DNA of 64,000 bases from Bacteroides intestinalis DSM 17393 (GTDB lineage: Bacteria; Bacteroidota; Bacteroidia; Bacteroidales; Bacteroidaceae), in contig NZ_ABJL02000006.1 in NCBI RefSeq assembly GCF_000172175.1, positions 62,001-126,000 of the forward strand, written 5' to 3'. This document shows, piece after piece, positions 52,847-62,675 of this stretch. The notes beneath the pieces were generated by a model that had not been told where the DNA came from, did no database searches, and saw nothing but the letters and a program-made list of their open reading frames with translations. The translations under genes were made by a program, and so were the position numbers. Position 1 is the first letter of the stretch. Each line of letters begins with the position of its first letter.

Positions 52847-55453
52847 TTATTCTACCCTTATTTCAAAATTCCTATTTATTCCTTTAGATAGTCCTTCCTG
52901 ACCACTTCCCACAAACAAGGAATATTTCCCCGGAAGCATCTTCCATATTCCTTCCTGCCATATAGAAAGCTGGCGGGGAGCAATTGTAAAAGTAACCGTT
53001 TTACTTTCACCCGGTTTCAGGTCCACTCTCGCAAAAGCCACCAATTTCTTTAACGGGAAAGTATAAACCGGAGTATTTTCACGGGAAATATATACCTGAA
53101 CAACTTCTTCTCCTGCTACATCACTTATATTTTTAATTTCAATAGAACATTGCAAAGTACCATCCGGGCGAACCACATCATCACTTTGCAAATGTGTATA
53201 CTCAAAGTTCGAATAACTTAAACCGTGTCCGAATCCGTAAAGAGGCTTACTTGACAAATATTGATAGGTACGCCCTTTCCAAATATCATAATCCAAAATA
53301 TCCGGCAACTGCTCTTCCGATTCATAAATAGTCATCGGTAACTTACCCGACGGATTTTCTGAACCAAACAAAATGCCAGCCAAAGCCTTACCTCCCTCTT
53401 GTCCCGGATACCAAGCTTGAAGAATAGCAGGGACATTTTCTGCAGCCCATTTTGAAGTTAACGGATTTCCCGTGTGGAGTATCAAGGCAGTACGAGGATT
53501 CACTTTATAGATTTCTTTTAGCAGCAATTCCTGTGTCATAGGTAAATAAATGGAAGGCAGGTCACGATTTTCACGAGCCAACTTTTCATCATTCCCCAAA
53601 GCAACCAATACTAAATCCGCCCCGGATACAAATTCTTTCACCTTATCTATTTGATCTGAATTTCCAAAATCAGAAACCAACATACAAGCAGCAGCCCCCG
53701 TCTTATTTATATATTCTATTTTAACTGGCATTTTTCGGCCTGCCTCAAACGGAGCTTCTACAGAATAAAACTGTAAACCACGAGCATTCCATTTATCCAA
53801 AACTAAACGATCATTCAACCAAATACGCACTCCACCATCCGCATACATACCAATAGTATGTTTGCCACTTACCGGAGCTTTCAGATATCCACTCCATCTG
53901 ACAGAATAATTATTTTTAGTTAAGCGTTCATCCGGCGTACCATCTCCCCAGTCAAAACCCACAGTCTTATCAATTCTTGAAAACAAAGGGATATTACTCA
54001 GATTGTGCCCACTTATATAGTCAGCAGTAAGTCCCTGGCTCACCCCATCAGAAGCTACCAAATACTCCGAACCAACCGGAGAAATCACGGAAGTGCCTTC
54101 CATGTATGAAACCTTCACTTTTTTACCTACTAAATCTTTAACACCCTGAAGCAAAGAAACGTTATGAACAGGTTTCCCACTATATCCGCCCAGATAATTA
54201 TTATCAGCAAATGGACCGACGATAGCTACAGAACGTATCTTCTTCTTATCTACAGGCAAGAAATCATTGTCATTCTTTAAAAGTACGATGGATTTAACCG
54301 CAGCTTCATAAGCTAGCTTCCCAAATTTTTCTCCTGCAAGTAACTTTTTATCATAATGATTATAGGGAACAAGTTCAATAGGGTCGAATTCACCTAATTT
54401 AAAACGTGCTGTTAATACGCGAGTCAAAGCCTTATCAATAGCTTGTTCTGAAACCAATCCCATCTTTACAGCTGCTACCAGTTTCTCGCGATAGGTTCCC
54501 CCACATTCCAAATCACAACCACTATTGATACCTAAAGCAGCAGCTTCCTCCAATGAGTTTACAACCCGGTGCTGCCAGTTCATGACTCCAATAGCTCCAC
54601 AATCAGAAACAACAAATCCGTCAAATCCCCACTCTTTTCTCAGAACATCTCCTAAAAGCCAGGTTGAGCCACTCGGAGCCACTCCGTTAAAGGCATTATA
54701 AGCAGTCATTACAGATTGCGCATCCGCTTCCTTTACGCATGCCTCATAAGCCGGAAAATAATATTCATACAACTGCTTGGTGGGTATCTGTGAAGAACTG
54801 GAGAAACGGTCATTTTCTTGGTTATTGGCAACAAAATGTTTTATTGTAGCGACCGTCTTCAGATAATCGGGATGATCTCCCTGTAATCCCTTCACAAAAG
54901 CTACTCCCAAGCGGGAAGTTAAATAAGGGTCCTCACCATAAGTTTCCTCATTCCGTCCCCAGCGGGGATCACGAGCCATATTAATAGTAGGAGACCAATA
55001 AGTAAGCCCCTTTCCTATTTCCAAATATTTCAGGCGAGCCTCTGTAGAGATGGCAGAAGCTACTTTCTTAATTAATAATGTATCCCAGGTAGAAGCCAGA
55101 TTAATAGCTTGTGGAAACACAGTCACTTCACCCGCACGAGCCACTCCATGCAGGCATTCATTCCAATAATTATATGAGGGGAGATTCAGGCGCGGTATGC
55201 TATCTGTTTCATTAGAAAGCTGAGCCACCTTTTCTTCAAGTGTCATCTTGCTGATGAGATTCTCTACACGTGCAGATATAGGTTGAGATAAATTGCCAAT
55301 AATTCGCTCCTTCACTCCACGCACTTCCACTTTTCCACTTGCATTGAAAGCCGGACAGTCATCACATCCACCATTGTCCTGGGCCTTCAATGAAATATTT
55401 GCTAATATAAATGCTCCAACTAATAAAGACTTTCTCGCTTGCATATTTTCCAA
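52847..55453 (-). CDS. GH3 beta-glycosidase with inserted PA14 domain, secreted
   Basis: This is an 868-residue enzyme; the signal peptide ends near residue 25 (LKAQ), and a second in-frame ATG at codon 4 is an alternative start. The GH3 barrel spans ~50-360 with INMARDPRWGRNEETYGEDP, KHFVANNQEN and nucleophile Asp284 (GFVVSDCGAIG). A PA14 domain, which narrows the pocket and binds sugar in such enzymes, is inserted at ~460-600 (GLTADYISGHN; VRWSGYLKAPVSGKHTIGMY). A fibronectin-III-like domain ends it. It likely removes terminal beta-glucosyl or xylosyl units from oligosaccharides. It has its own copy of the shared operator. Confidence 0.94.
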   Translation of the reverse strand: MENMQARKSLLVGAFILANISLKAQDNGGCDDCPAFNASGKVEVRGVKERIIGNLSQPISARVENLISKMTLEEKVAQLSNETDSIPRLNLPSYNYWNECLHGVARAGEVTVFPQAINLASTWDTLLIKKVASAISTEARLKYLEIGKGLTYWSPTINMARDPRWGRNEETYGEDPYLTSRLGVAFVKGLQGDHPDYLKTVATIKHFVANNQENDRFSSSSQIPTKQLYEYYFPAYEACVKEADAQSVMTAYNAFNGVAPSGSTWLLGDVLRKEWGFDGFVVSDCGAIGVMNWQHRVVNSLEEAAALGINSGCDLECGGTYREKLVAAVKMGLVSEQAIDKALTRVLTARFKLGEFDPIELVPYNHYDKKLLAGEKFGKLAYEAAVKSIVLLKNDNDFLPVDKKKIRSVAIVGPFADNNYLGGYSGKPVHNVSLLQGVKDLVGKKVKVSYMEGTSVISPVGSEYLVASDGVSQGLTADYISGHNLSNIPLFSRIDKTVGFDWGDGTPDERLTKNNYSVRWSGYLKAPVSGKHTIGMYADGGVRIWLNDRLVLDKWNARGLQFYSVEAPFEAGRKMPVKIEYINKTGAAACMLVSDFGNSDQIDKVKEFVSGADLVLVALGNDEKLARENRDLPSIYLPMTQELLLKEIYKVNPRTALILHTGNPLTSKWAAENVPAILQAWYPGQEGGKALAGILFGSENPSGKLPMTIYESEEQLPDILDYDIWKGRTYQYLSSKPLYGFGHGLSYSNFEYTHLQSDDVVRPDGTLQCSIEIKNISDVAGEEVVQVYISRENTPVYTFPLKKLVAFARVDLKPGESKTVTFTIAPRQLSIWQEGIWKMLPGKYSLFVGSGQEGLSKGINRNFEIRVE

Positions 55454-55479
55454 TAGATTAGAATATGTTTTTCTATTTG

Positions 55480-55523
55480 CAAATGTAGCGATATCCTAAT
55501 ACTCCAACTGATATTATTTTATC
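55480..55523 (-). promoter_or_regulatory. Promoter plus operator of the GH3-PA14 gene
   Basis: The -7 box TACATTTG is at 55487-55480. AACTGATATTATTTTATC at 55506-55523 lies 18 bp upstream and differs from the GH26-operon element at two positions. This third copy supports one regulator for all three units. Confidence 0.68.
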
Positions 55524-55609
55524 CTTTCATTGTACAATTCTTCGTTGAGTAGGGAAATACCTCTTTTAAGAGTAAGACAAACGATATGCCAAATACTAAA
55601 AGTTCAAAA

Positions 55610-56497
55610 TCAGATCACTATCTTCTTCTTTCTATAATTCTCCCGGAACTCTTTCGGCGAACAATCCTTCTTCCGTTTAAATATCCGGTTGAAATTGGAC
55701 AAGTTATTAAAACCACAGTCATAACATATCTCAGCAATCGTATGTGCAGAGTCCACCAGCAAACGTGTAGCAAAGCCAAGACGGATATCAATGATATAAT
55801 CAGAAAGTGTCTTCCCCGTACGCAACCGGAAAAAACGGCTGAATGAAACAGGTGTCATACCCACCATATCCGCCAAAGTATTCAAGCGAATATCCTCCTG
55901 ATAATGATCGGCAATATACTTCTGCACTCTTTGCACGCGACGACTATCTGAGAAAGTTTCTATTTTAGCAAAAGAAGAACTGGACAATACTTTCGCATCA
56001 TCATATTGCGATAGCTCATAAAGTATTCTCAAGAAATGCATCACTGCATAAAAACCTTGTTCCTCCGAAGCCAGTCGATCCAACCAATTATATACTTTCA
56101 TAATGGCCTGCATAGGGAAACTAATGCCGCACTGAGCTTTCTCCAGCATACAACGAATACTATCGAACTGGTTCTTATTCATAAAGTTCTTGAAAAACAA
56201 GTCGGGCGAGAACTGAATTGTAATCTCACGGATTTCTTTAGAGTCACATTCATGCTGTTCCCACACATGTTCCAACTCTTTGCCGGTTATCAACACCAGA
56301 TCATAATCTCCGATAACTTCGGCGGAATCTCCTACCACACGGCGGACACCGGCCGCATGCTCTGTAAAGTTGAGTTCAAACTCAGCATGACAATGAATAG
56401 GATAAGTAAATTCTGTCTTACGACGATCGGCAATATAAAAACAATCGCGATCGGACAAGGGAGTAATTTCCCTCATAATGTAATTTGAGCTTTCCAT
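55610..56497 (-). CDS. AraC-family transcription regulator, probable local regulator
   Basis: This is a 295-residue protein with an N-terminal cupin-like sensor domain (~20-130; FTYPIHCHAEFELNFTEHAAG with candidate sugar-binding residues). The C-terminal double HTH of AraC proteins spans ~195-290 (MTPVSFSRFFRLRTGKTLSDYIIDIRL; AEICYDCGFNNLSNFNRIFKRKKDCSPKEFRENY). It sits just upstream of the GH3-PA14 gene on the same strand with a TATATTTG box at 56533-56526. It is the only classical regulator near the mannan PUL, so it may act at the three shared operators; that is inference. Confidence 0.92.
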   Translation of the reverse strand: MESSNYIMREITPLSDRDCFYIADRRKTEFTYPIHCHAEFELNFTEHAAGVRRVVGDSAEVIGDYDLVLITGKELEHVWEQHECDSKEIREITIQFSPDLFFKNFMNKNQFDSIRCMLEKAQCGISFPMQAIMKVYNWLDRLASEEQGFYAVMHFLRILYELSQYDDAKVLSSSSFAKIETFSDSRRVQRVQKYIADHYQEDIRLNTLADMVGMTPVSFSRFFRLRTGKTLSDYIIDIRLGFATRLLVDSAHTIAEICYDCGFNNLSNFNRIFKRKKDCSPKEFRENYRKKKIVI

Positions 56498-56681
56498 ATT
56501 GACTGGTTAAAAAAGTATCATATTGCAAATATAATCATTCTTTATTAATACAATAATTAATAAGCCTGATTTTATTTACAATCTTCACAACGCTCCTATT
56601 CCGACATCTTTCACTAAGAAATCCTCTGTACTTTGCTATACTTTTCGACAGTACAATCTGTTCTTTTCCGATAAAATCACT

Positions 56682-56689
56682 TACTTTTG
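56682..56689 (+). promoter_or_regulatory. -7 box of the aldo/keto reductase gene
   Basis: TACTTTTG matches TAnnTTTG and lies 24 bp before the ATG at 56714. It shows that a longer frame beginning at 56687 is not the real start. Confidence 0.65.
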
Positions 56690-56713
56690 TATTCTCACTT
56701 AAACTTAATAGCA

Positions 56714-57721
56714 ATGATAAACCCCATTTACTCTCCCGACAGCAGTCGGTACGACAACGGTATGAAGTATCGCCGTTGTGGACGAAGCGGCATATTGCTG
56801 CCCGAAATATCATTAGGTTTGTGGCACAACTTCGGCGACGTCAATACTTTCGCTAATTCACAGGCAATGGCACACTACGCTTTCGACAAAGGGATTACCC
56901 ATTTCGACCTTGCCAACAACTACGGTCCATCCTACGGTTCGGCAGAAGAAACTTTCGGAATGATCATGAAGAAATCGTTCATGCCTTATCGTGACGAACT
57001 GTTCATTTCCACGAAAGCAGGACATGATATGTGGCCCGGTCCTTACGGCGAATGGGGATCCAGAAAATACTTGATGACCAGCCTTAATCAGAGCCTGCGA
57101 CGCATGAATCTGGATTATGTAGACATCTTCTACTCGCACCGCTATGACCCGGAAACTCCGTTGGAAGAGACTCTGCAAGCCCTCGTAGATATTGTGCGGC
57201 AAGGCAAGGCCCTGTACGTCGGTATCTCAAAATATCCGAAAGCAGCAGCCGAATTTGCCTACCGTTACCTGGCAGAAAGAGATGTGCATTGCCTGCTTTA
57301 TCAGGGAAGATATAACATTTTTAACCGCGAACCGGAAGAAGAAGGTATCCTGCAACAAGCTAAGGAAAACGGTACAGGCTTCATTGCTTTCTCTCCTCTG
57401 GCACAAGGTCTATTGACAAACCGTTACCTGAACGGTATTCCCGAAGACTCACGCATTGCCAAAGGTGGGTTCCTGAAAAAAGAGGCATTGACTGACGAAA
57501 CGCTGAAGAAGATAAAAGCCCTGAACGAAGTTGCCACGCAACGCGGACAAACTCTTGCTGAAATGGCTCTGGCATGGTTACTGAAAGATGACATGGTTAC
57601 CTCAGTCATTATCGGAGCAAGCTCTGTAGCACAGTTGGATGACAATCTGCAAAGCATCAAAAATACGAAATTCACAGCAGAAGAATTAGAAAAGATCAAT
57701 CAGATAGATAGTCTGAAATAA
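56714..57721 (+). CDS. Aldo/keto reductase (YghZ/L-glyceraldehyde-3-phosphate reductase-like)
   Basis: This is a 335-residue cytosolic NADPH-dependent oxidoreductase with a TIM barrel. The start is the ATG at 56714 (MINPIYSPDSSRYDNGMKYR). The catalytic tetrad is complete: Asp65 and Tyr70 (HFDLANNYG), Lys101 (ISTKAG) and His142 (FYSHRYDP). The C-terminal NADP-binding loop IIGASSVAQLDDN is present. The overall pattern fits the YghZ/Kv-beta-like group, which reduces small aldehydes. It is single, divergent from the AraC gene, and ends in a hairpin. Any tie to the mannan locus is only by position. Confidence 0.92.
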   Translation: MINPIYSPDSSRYDNGMKYRRCGRSGILLPEISLGLWHNFGDVNTFANSQAMAHYAFDKGITHFDLANNYGPSYGSAEETFGMIMKKSFMPYRDELFISTKAGHDMWPGPYGEWGSRKYLMTSLNQSLRRMNLDYVDIFYSHRYDPETPLEETLQALVDIVRQGKALYVGISKYPKAAAEFAYRYLAERDVHCLLYQGRYNIFNREPEEEGILQQAKENGTGFIAFSPLAQGLLTNRYLNGIPEDSRIAKGGFLKKEALTDETLKKIKALNEVATQRGQTLAEMALAWLLKDDMVTSVIIGASSVAQLDDNLQSIKNTKFTAEELEKINQIDSLK

Positions 57722-57781
57722 ACTGATAATAAGGACTTGTTTTATCGGCTGCAGGCAGGTAAATCAGTTCCTTTTAAGAGT

Positions 57782-57812
57782 AACGAGCGTTTCCACGAAA
57801 GGGAACGCTCGT
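57782..57812 (+). terminator. Hairpin terminator after the aldo/keto reductase gene
   Basis: ACGAGCGTT pairs with AACGCTCGT around a short loop, 60 bp after the stop. A second, weaker inverted repeat (TTCCT/AGGAA) follows at ~57823-57862. The rest of the 57722-58057 gap carries the leader of the next gene and nothing else recognised. Confidence 0.7.
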
Positions 57813-58057
57813 GAAATTACAATTCCTACGTGAAAAAACAGGCGTTCCCACAGGCAGGAAACTCCAGAACATTAATTTCCAATAAGATACGAACCAGTAT
57901 TCTATCCCAAAAGCTCACTTTTTTAAGACTTTCTTCACCAAGAATACAATTTTAACACACCCCTTTCTGAACCTTTTATTTTTTATCTTGTTCATGTACC
58001 AAAAGCCTGAGGTACCAGGGCAGGATTTTTTATATATAACCTAAACATTATAAAAGT

Positions 58058-58690
58058 ATGAAGAAATTAATTCCCCTATTATTGGTGGTCTTAACTTTCG
58101 CAGCCTGCGAAAAAGACCCTGACACGGATAAGCTGGACAACAAATATCTGGTTTATACTAATTATGACTCGAAAGCCGATTTCAAAGCTTTCCAAACGTA
58201 CTACATGCCGGACAGCATTCTTGTCATCGGCGATAAGAAAGAAGCCGAATATTGGAAAGATGAAAGCGCTCAGGAAATTCTGCAAGCCTATGCTACCAAT
58301 ATGAATAACCGTGGCTTTGTCCGCGTAGACGACCGTGAAGAAGCCAATCTCGGTTTACAGGTCAGCTACATCAAGAGCACTTACTATTTTAATGACTACG
58401 GACGTCCCGAATGGTGGTGGAACTATCCAGGTTACTGGGATGCACCTTACTGGGGTAACTGGGGCGGATGGTACTATCCGTATGCTGTGACTTATACTTA
58501 TAGCACGGGGTCATTCATTACCGAGCTCCTAAATCTGGAAGCCACACAAGGCGAAAAAGAAAAGCTGCCCGTACTCTGGACAAGCTATATGAGCGGATTG
58601 CTTAGCGGTTCCACATCTGTAAATACCAAACTGGCTGTTGAAGGCGTAAACCAAGCTTATGCTCAATCTTCATATCTGACTAATAAATAA
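58058..58690 (+). CDS. DUF4136 lipoprotein
   Basis: This is a 210-residue lipoprotein (lipobox LTFAAC, Cys17). Residues ~25-195 form a DUF4136 domain: the N-terminal strand LVYTNYDSKADFKAFQTYYM, the repeated NRGFVRVDDREEANLGLQVSYI and the final TKLAVEGVNQAY are typical. A Trp/Tyr-rich insert (EWWWNYPGYWDAPYWGNWGG) lies mid-domain. Function is unknown in the family. It lies 40 bp upstream of an outer-membrane barrel gene and is probably co-expressed with it. Confidence 0.87.
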   Translation: MKKLIPLLLVVLTFAACEKDPDTDKLDNKYLVYTNYDSKADFKAFQTYYMPDSILVIGDKKEAEYWKDESAQEILQAYATNMNNRGFVRVDDREEANLGLQVSYIKSTYYFNDYGRPEWWWNYPGYWDAPYWGNWGGWYYPYAVTYTYSTGSFITELLNLEATQGEKEKLPVLWTSYMSGLLSGSTSVNTKLAVEGVNQAYAQSSYLTNK

Positions 58691-58730
58691 TTAGCAGTAA
58701 GTAGTTAAGTCGTTTAAAACAATAACAAGT

Positions 58731-59360
58731 ATGAAAACAATAAAATATATTTCTATGAGAGTACTGGCGATCGCCGCTCTGGCTCTCGTCTTCGCCATGC
58801 CGGCAAAGGCACAATTGACCGATAACGGTTATGCCAATATCGATTGGCAATTCAACTTCCCCCTGAGCAACCATTTCGCTGATAAAGCCAGCGGATGGGG
58901 TATGAGCTTCGAAGGTGGTTACTACGTCACTCCAAACTTTGCTCTCGGTGCTTTCCTGGCTTATCATAGCAATCACGAATACTTCGGACGCCAAACACTT
59001 CCGGTAGGTGAAGGCGGTAGCATCAATACCGACCAACAGCATACATTGTTCCAGTTACCTTTCGGTCTGGCAGGTCGTTATACTTTCGACCGCGGTAGCG
59101 CTTTCCAACCTTACGTTGGTGTGAAGGTAGGTCCTCAATACGCTGAAATGAAATCAACTTTCAATGTTTATGAAGCAAACAAGAGTACCTGGGGCTTCTA
59201 TGTATCACCGGAAATTGGTCTCAACATTTACCCATGGGCTTATGGTCCGGGGTTGCACATTGCCGCTTACTATAGCTATGGCACGAACAAGGGCGACCTG
59301 TTCACTTATAGTGTAGACGGTTTAAGCAATTTCGGTCTGCGTCTGGGTATTGCATTCTAA
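58731..59360 (+). CDS. Small outer-membrane beta-barrel protein (OmpX/OmpW-like porin family)
   Basis: This is a 209-residue protein with a signal peptide ending at MPAKAQ (residue ~28). The body is alternating amphipathic strands (MSFEGGYYVTPNFALGAFLAYHS; LAGRYTFDRGSAFQPYVGVKVG), ending in NFGLRLGIAF with the terminal Phe that the BAM machinery recognises. An 8-stranded barrel is likely. It is paired with the DUF4136 lipoprotein gene. The specific function is unknown. Confidence 0.85.
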   Translation: MKTIKYISMRVLAIAALALVFAMPAKAQLTDNGYANIDWQFNFPLSNHFADKASGWGMSFEGGYYVTPNFALGAFLAYHSNHEYFGRQTLPVGEGGSINTDQQHTLFQLPFGLAGRYTFDRGSAFQPYVGVKVGPQYAEMKSTFNVYEANKSTWGFYVSPEIGLNIYPWAYGPGLHIAAYYSYGTNKGDLFTYSVDGLSNFGLRLGIAF

Positions 59361-59424
59361 CATAATTTGCATTGCAACACAGATAAGTTTGACTGGTATT
59401 AATTGATTGTTTCAAGACGTGAAA

Positions 59425-59464
59425 AAGGGAATAACCGGCCGCGTGAGCGGGGGGCTATTCCCTT
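59425..59464. terminator. Bidirectional terminator between barrel gene and GH3/serine-hydrolase gene
   Basis: AAGGGAATA at 59425-59433 pairs with TATTCCCTT at 59456-59464, with an inner GC-rich stem (CCGC-GTGA-GCGG). A-rich sequence on the left and T-rich on the right make it work for both converging genes. Confidence 0.75.
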
Positions 59465-59477
59465 CTTCTATATATAG

Positions 59478-62400
59478 CTATTTTAACGCCTGATACACCA
59501 CCTCCTGTATTCGTGTACGGATATCCATCTTCATCAGCTTCGTATTCCATACATCCGGATAGATACGATTGCAAAGGAAAACGTAAACCAGCCCATTCGT
59601 CGGATCAACCCAGGCACAAGTTCCTGTAAATCCGGTATGCCCATAAACAGTGGCAGGCGTAGCCGTAGCACAAGGACTCTTTGCCAGATTCTGCCGGTCA
59701 GGTTTATCGAATCCCAGACCACGACGACTGATGCGAGATACAGTAGTAGTAAATACACGACAAGTTTCCGGACTCAAATAACGCTTACCATCCAACTCTC
59801 CCCCATTCAACAACATTTGATAAATTTGAGCCACTTCCGTTGCATTGGAGAATAGACCGGCATTCCCTGATACACCGCCTTGGAAAGCTGCCGACTCATC
59901 ATGCACGAAGCCCTGAAGAACCGTCTTCCGCAAGAATGGATCCACCGAAGAAGGTATGATTTCCGCTTTCGGTATAGGAGTATGCTTACCAGATACAATG
60001 CCTGCATATGCTGTTCCTGCCGTAGCTGCACCCTTCAATGGCAAATACCCCGTACGTTTCAACCCCATCGGAGCATAAAACTCCTGCTCCAAAAAAGCAT
60101 CCATCGACATGCCCGTACGCGCCTCAACCAATTGCTGCAACAGGATGAAACCTACACAGCTATACCGATAACGGCGATCGCGCAACGGTGCCTTCACAAT
60201 CGTTTGTTGATAGATTTCTCTAAAGGAACGATTCAGCCATAAGCTATCGGCAACTTGTAAGGTATGCTCTGCCGTCCGCACTTTAGAAGTCAACCCTTTC
60301 TGGAACTTAAATTTCGGATTAGCCCAGGTACGAACCCCTATCTGTACAGAATGTGCAGCATCCGGTTTTGCTTTGAAAAGAGTTCCTGCATAGCTTTCTT
60401 TATCGATAGCTTCCTGATAAAACAACAATGTGGAAGGTAATCCGGATTCATGCAACAACAACTGGCGGACTGTGATATCTTTTTTATCCGTATCTTGCAA
60501 CCAAGGCAGATAGTCTGACACACGATCGGTAAGATTCAAACGTCCTTTATCATACAGCTTCATAACAGCGAGCAATGTTGCCGTAGTCTTTGTCAGCGAA
60601 GCCAGATCATAAACATCCGTCGGAGATACCGGTAAAGTAGCGCCGGGGATATTGGTCGTAGAGAATTTTTTGACAGAAGCACCCGTAGCACCCAGCCAAG
60701 TATGTGTTCCGAAAGCTTTATTATACATTTCCTTTCCGTCTTTCAATATCACAATCTGACAACCGGGATAAGCTCCTTCTTTAATGCCTTCTTTCGCTAT
60801 TTCATCAATGCGAGTCAACAGACGGGAGTTCATACCATGTTCATCAGGCACAAAGTGAAGCGGTGTTTTCGGAGTAATGGTCCGTCCATCTCCCGTAGTA
60901 AACAAGTCACTGATACTTGCCGACAGGCGTCCGTTTGCCGTTGCATCGGCATATAGTATTCTGGCTACCTGACACTGTACATCATCATTCGATGAATGTG
61001 CAAGTACTACAGCATTAGCAGCCGATACCGCACGGCGTATCTGCAACATTTGCTTACCGGGTATAAAAAGCAGATAAGCTGTTGGAATATCAGGAACAAA
61101 TTCCCCAAAGAAGGCCTGATAAGGCGCCAAGCGATGTTCCGTCACACAAACAAGGATACGTTTATACTGTGACAGTGAATCACGCAACTGCTTACGTGCA
61201 GCCACCGGTAGCTCTTTTTTCAATTGAAAAACGGCAGGTACTCCTTTTGAACCAACAGGATTAATAAATCCGGAAAGCTCCTTCAGGAACGGTTGTATTT
61301 CTTTTGCATCACCTACATTGAGCACAGCCACTTCCCGGGTATCTACATCCAACGGAAGCACATCGTTTTTATTCTTCAATACGGTAATCGCCTCCTGGTT
61401 CAGGCGCCGTATCAAATCACGAGTGTGCGCCGTATTAATACGATTACTTAACCCCGAAAGGCGAACAAAAGGTTTCTTTGATAGGCCGAGAGCATATTTA
61501 TAAGTAAGTACCTTCCGGCACTTTGCTTCAATCTCCGCTTCCGTCAGTTCACCGTTTTTCACGGCATCCAGTATAGCATCTACTTCTTCCTTAATCCGTC
61601 GGGGCACAAGCAGCAAATCATGCCCTGCTTTCAAAGCTTGCAGGCAAATACTCGTGTTATTGGCAGAAACACCTTTCATAGCCAATGCATCCGTAAATAC
61701 CAGCCCCTGAAACTTCATCTCTTGTGTCAGCAAATCATGCACTACACTACGGGAAAGTGAAGAAGGCACCCCTCGTTTCGATTCAAGTATCGGCACCTCC
61801 AAATGTCCCACCATCATACCGGATAGCCCGGCCTGAATGGCTTTCTTAAACGGATATAACTCCACGCTATCCAAACGTGCACGAGAAAATGTCAACTTCG
61901 GCAACGAATGATGCGAGTCCACATCCGTATCACCATGACCTGGAAAATGCTTGCTCACGGAAAGTACGCCACCTTCTTCCAGTCCACGGGCATAGGCTAT
62001 TACTTTATCGGCCACATTAGCAGGACTTTCTCCAAACGAACGGGTATTGATAACCGGGTTCTTCGGGTTGATATTCACATCCGCCACCGGAGCAAAGTTA
62101 ACCTGCACACCAAGTTCCCGACATTGCCGGGCCATCTCGCGACCATATTCATAAAGCAGACTGTCGTTTTGTATGCAGCCCAGAATCATATTTCGGGGAA
62201 ATACTGGTGTACCTCGCAAGCGCATGGAAAGTCCCCATTCGCCGTCAAAGGTTATCATCAACGGAACATCTGCCATCTTCTGTGCTTCATTGGTCAGTAT
62301 CGCCTGGTTTTCCATCAATCCACCGGAAAAAAGCAGGCCGCCCACTTTGTAGCCATCCACAACTTTACGTAGCAAATCCCGGTTTGCCTTATCTTGCTGA

Positions 62401-62633
62401 GGAGCAATAGTATAAATGAATAATTGTCCGATACGTTCTCTCAGATTCATCCTGTTGAGTACCGAATCCACCCACTGCCGACATCGTTCATCATTGGAAA
62501 CAGATCGTATCATAATAGGTTCAACAGAAGGTACAGGAGATTGTGGCACCGGCAGATGATGCGCCTGAGCATCAAAGCGGAGACAACAACTGTATATCAT
62601 CAAAAAGAATAGGAATAGTTTTTTCATCATCAT
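59478..62633 (-). CDS. Fusion of NagZ-like GH3 with a class C beta-lactamase-type serine hydrolase
   Basis: This is a 1051-residue secreted protein (signal to ~residue 24, DAQA). Residues ~50-400 are a GH3 domain of the NagZ type, with KHFPGHGDTDVDSHHSLP (228-245) carrying the His-Asp acid/base pair and nucleophile Asp315 (FTDALAMKG). A GH3 C-terminal domain spans ~400-590. Residues ~620-1051 are a serine hydrolase with S679-x-x-K682 (LASLTKT), RYSCVGF (in place of the usual YxN) and HTGFTGT. NagZ-like enzymes remove N-acetylglucosamine, and serine hydrolases act on peptide or ester bonds, so a cell-wall role is likely. A partial paralogue lies just upstream. Confidence 0.92.
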   Translation of the reverse strand: MMMKKLFLFFLMIYSCCLRFDAQAHHLPVPQSPVPSVEPIMIRSVSNDERCRQWVDSVLNRMNLRERIGQLFIYTIAPQQDKANRDLLRKVVDGYKVGGLLFSGGLMENQAILTNEAQKMADVPLMITFDGEWGLSMRLRGTPVFPRNMILGCIQNDSLLYEYGREMARQCRELGVQVNFAPVADVNINPKNPVINTRSFGESPANVADKVIAYARGLEEGGVLSVSKHFPGHGDTDVDSHHSLPKLTFSRARLDSVELYPFKKAIQAGLSGMMVGHLEVPILESKRGVPSSLSRSVVHDLLTQEMKFQGLVFTDALAMKGVSANNTSICLQALKAGHDLLLVPRRIKEEVDAILDAVKNGELTEAEIEAKCRKVLTYKYALGLSKKPFVRLSGLSNRINTAHTRDLIRRLNQEAITVLKNKNDVLPLDVDTREVAVLNVGDAKEIQPFLKELSGFINPVGSKGVPAVFQLKKELPVAARKQLRDSLSQYKRILVCVTEHRLAPYQAFFGEFVPDIPTAYLLFIPGKQMLQIRRAVSAANAVVLAHSSNDDVQCQVARILYADATANGRLSASISDLFTTGDGRTITPKTPLHFVPDEHGMNSRLLTRIDEIAKEGIKEGAYPGCQIVILKDGKEMYNKAFGTHTWLGATGASVKKFSTTNIPGATLPVSPTDVYDLASLTKTTATLLAVMKLYDKGRLNLTDRVSDYLPWLQDTDKKDITVRQLLLHESGLPSTLLFYQEAIDKESYAGTLFKAKPDAAHSVQIGVRTWANPKFKFQKGLTSKVRTAEHTLQVADSLWLNRSFREIYQQTIVKAPLRDRRYRYSCVGFILLQQLVEARTGMSMDAFLEQEFYAPMGLKRTGYLPLKGAATAGTAYAGIVSGKHTPIPKAEIIPSSVDPFLRKTVLQGFVHDESAAFQGGVSGNAGLFSNATEVAQIYQMLLNGGELDGKRYLSPETCRVFTTTVSRISRRGLGFDKPDRQNLAKSPCATATPATVYGHTGFTGTCAWVDPTNGLVYVFLCNRIYPDVWNTKLMKMDIRTRIQEVVYQALK

Positions 62634-62675
62634 TTATGCATTAAGGCTACCAAAGTTATAGTATTTCGAACACAA

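Noticed and set aside
56687..56713. Upstream start for the aldo/keto reductase
   Set aside because: The codon at 56687 is TTG and overlaps the -7 box at 56682-56689; the ATG at 56714 is the credible start.
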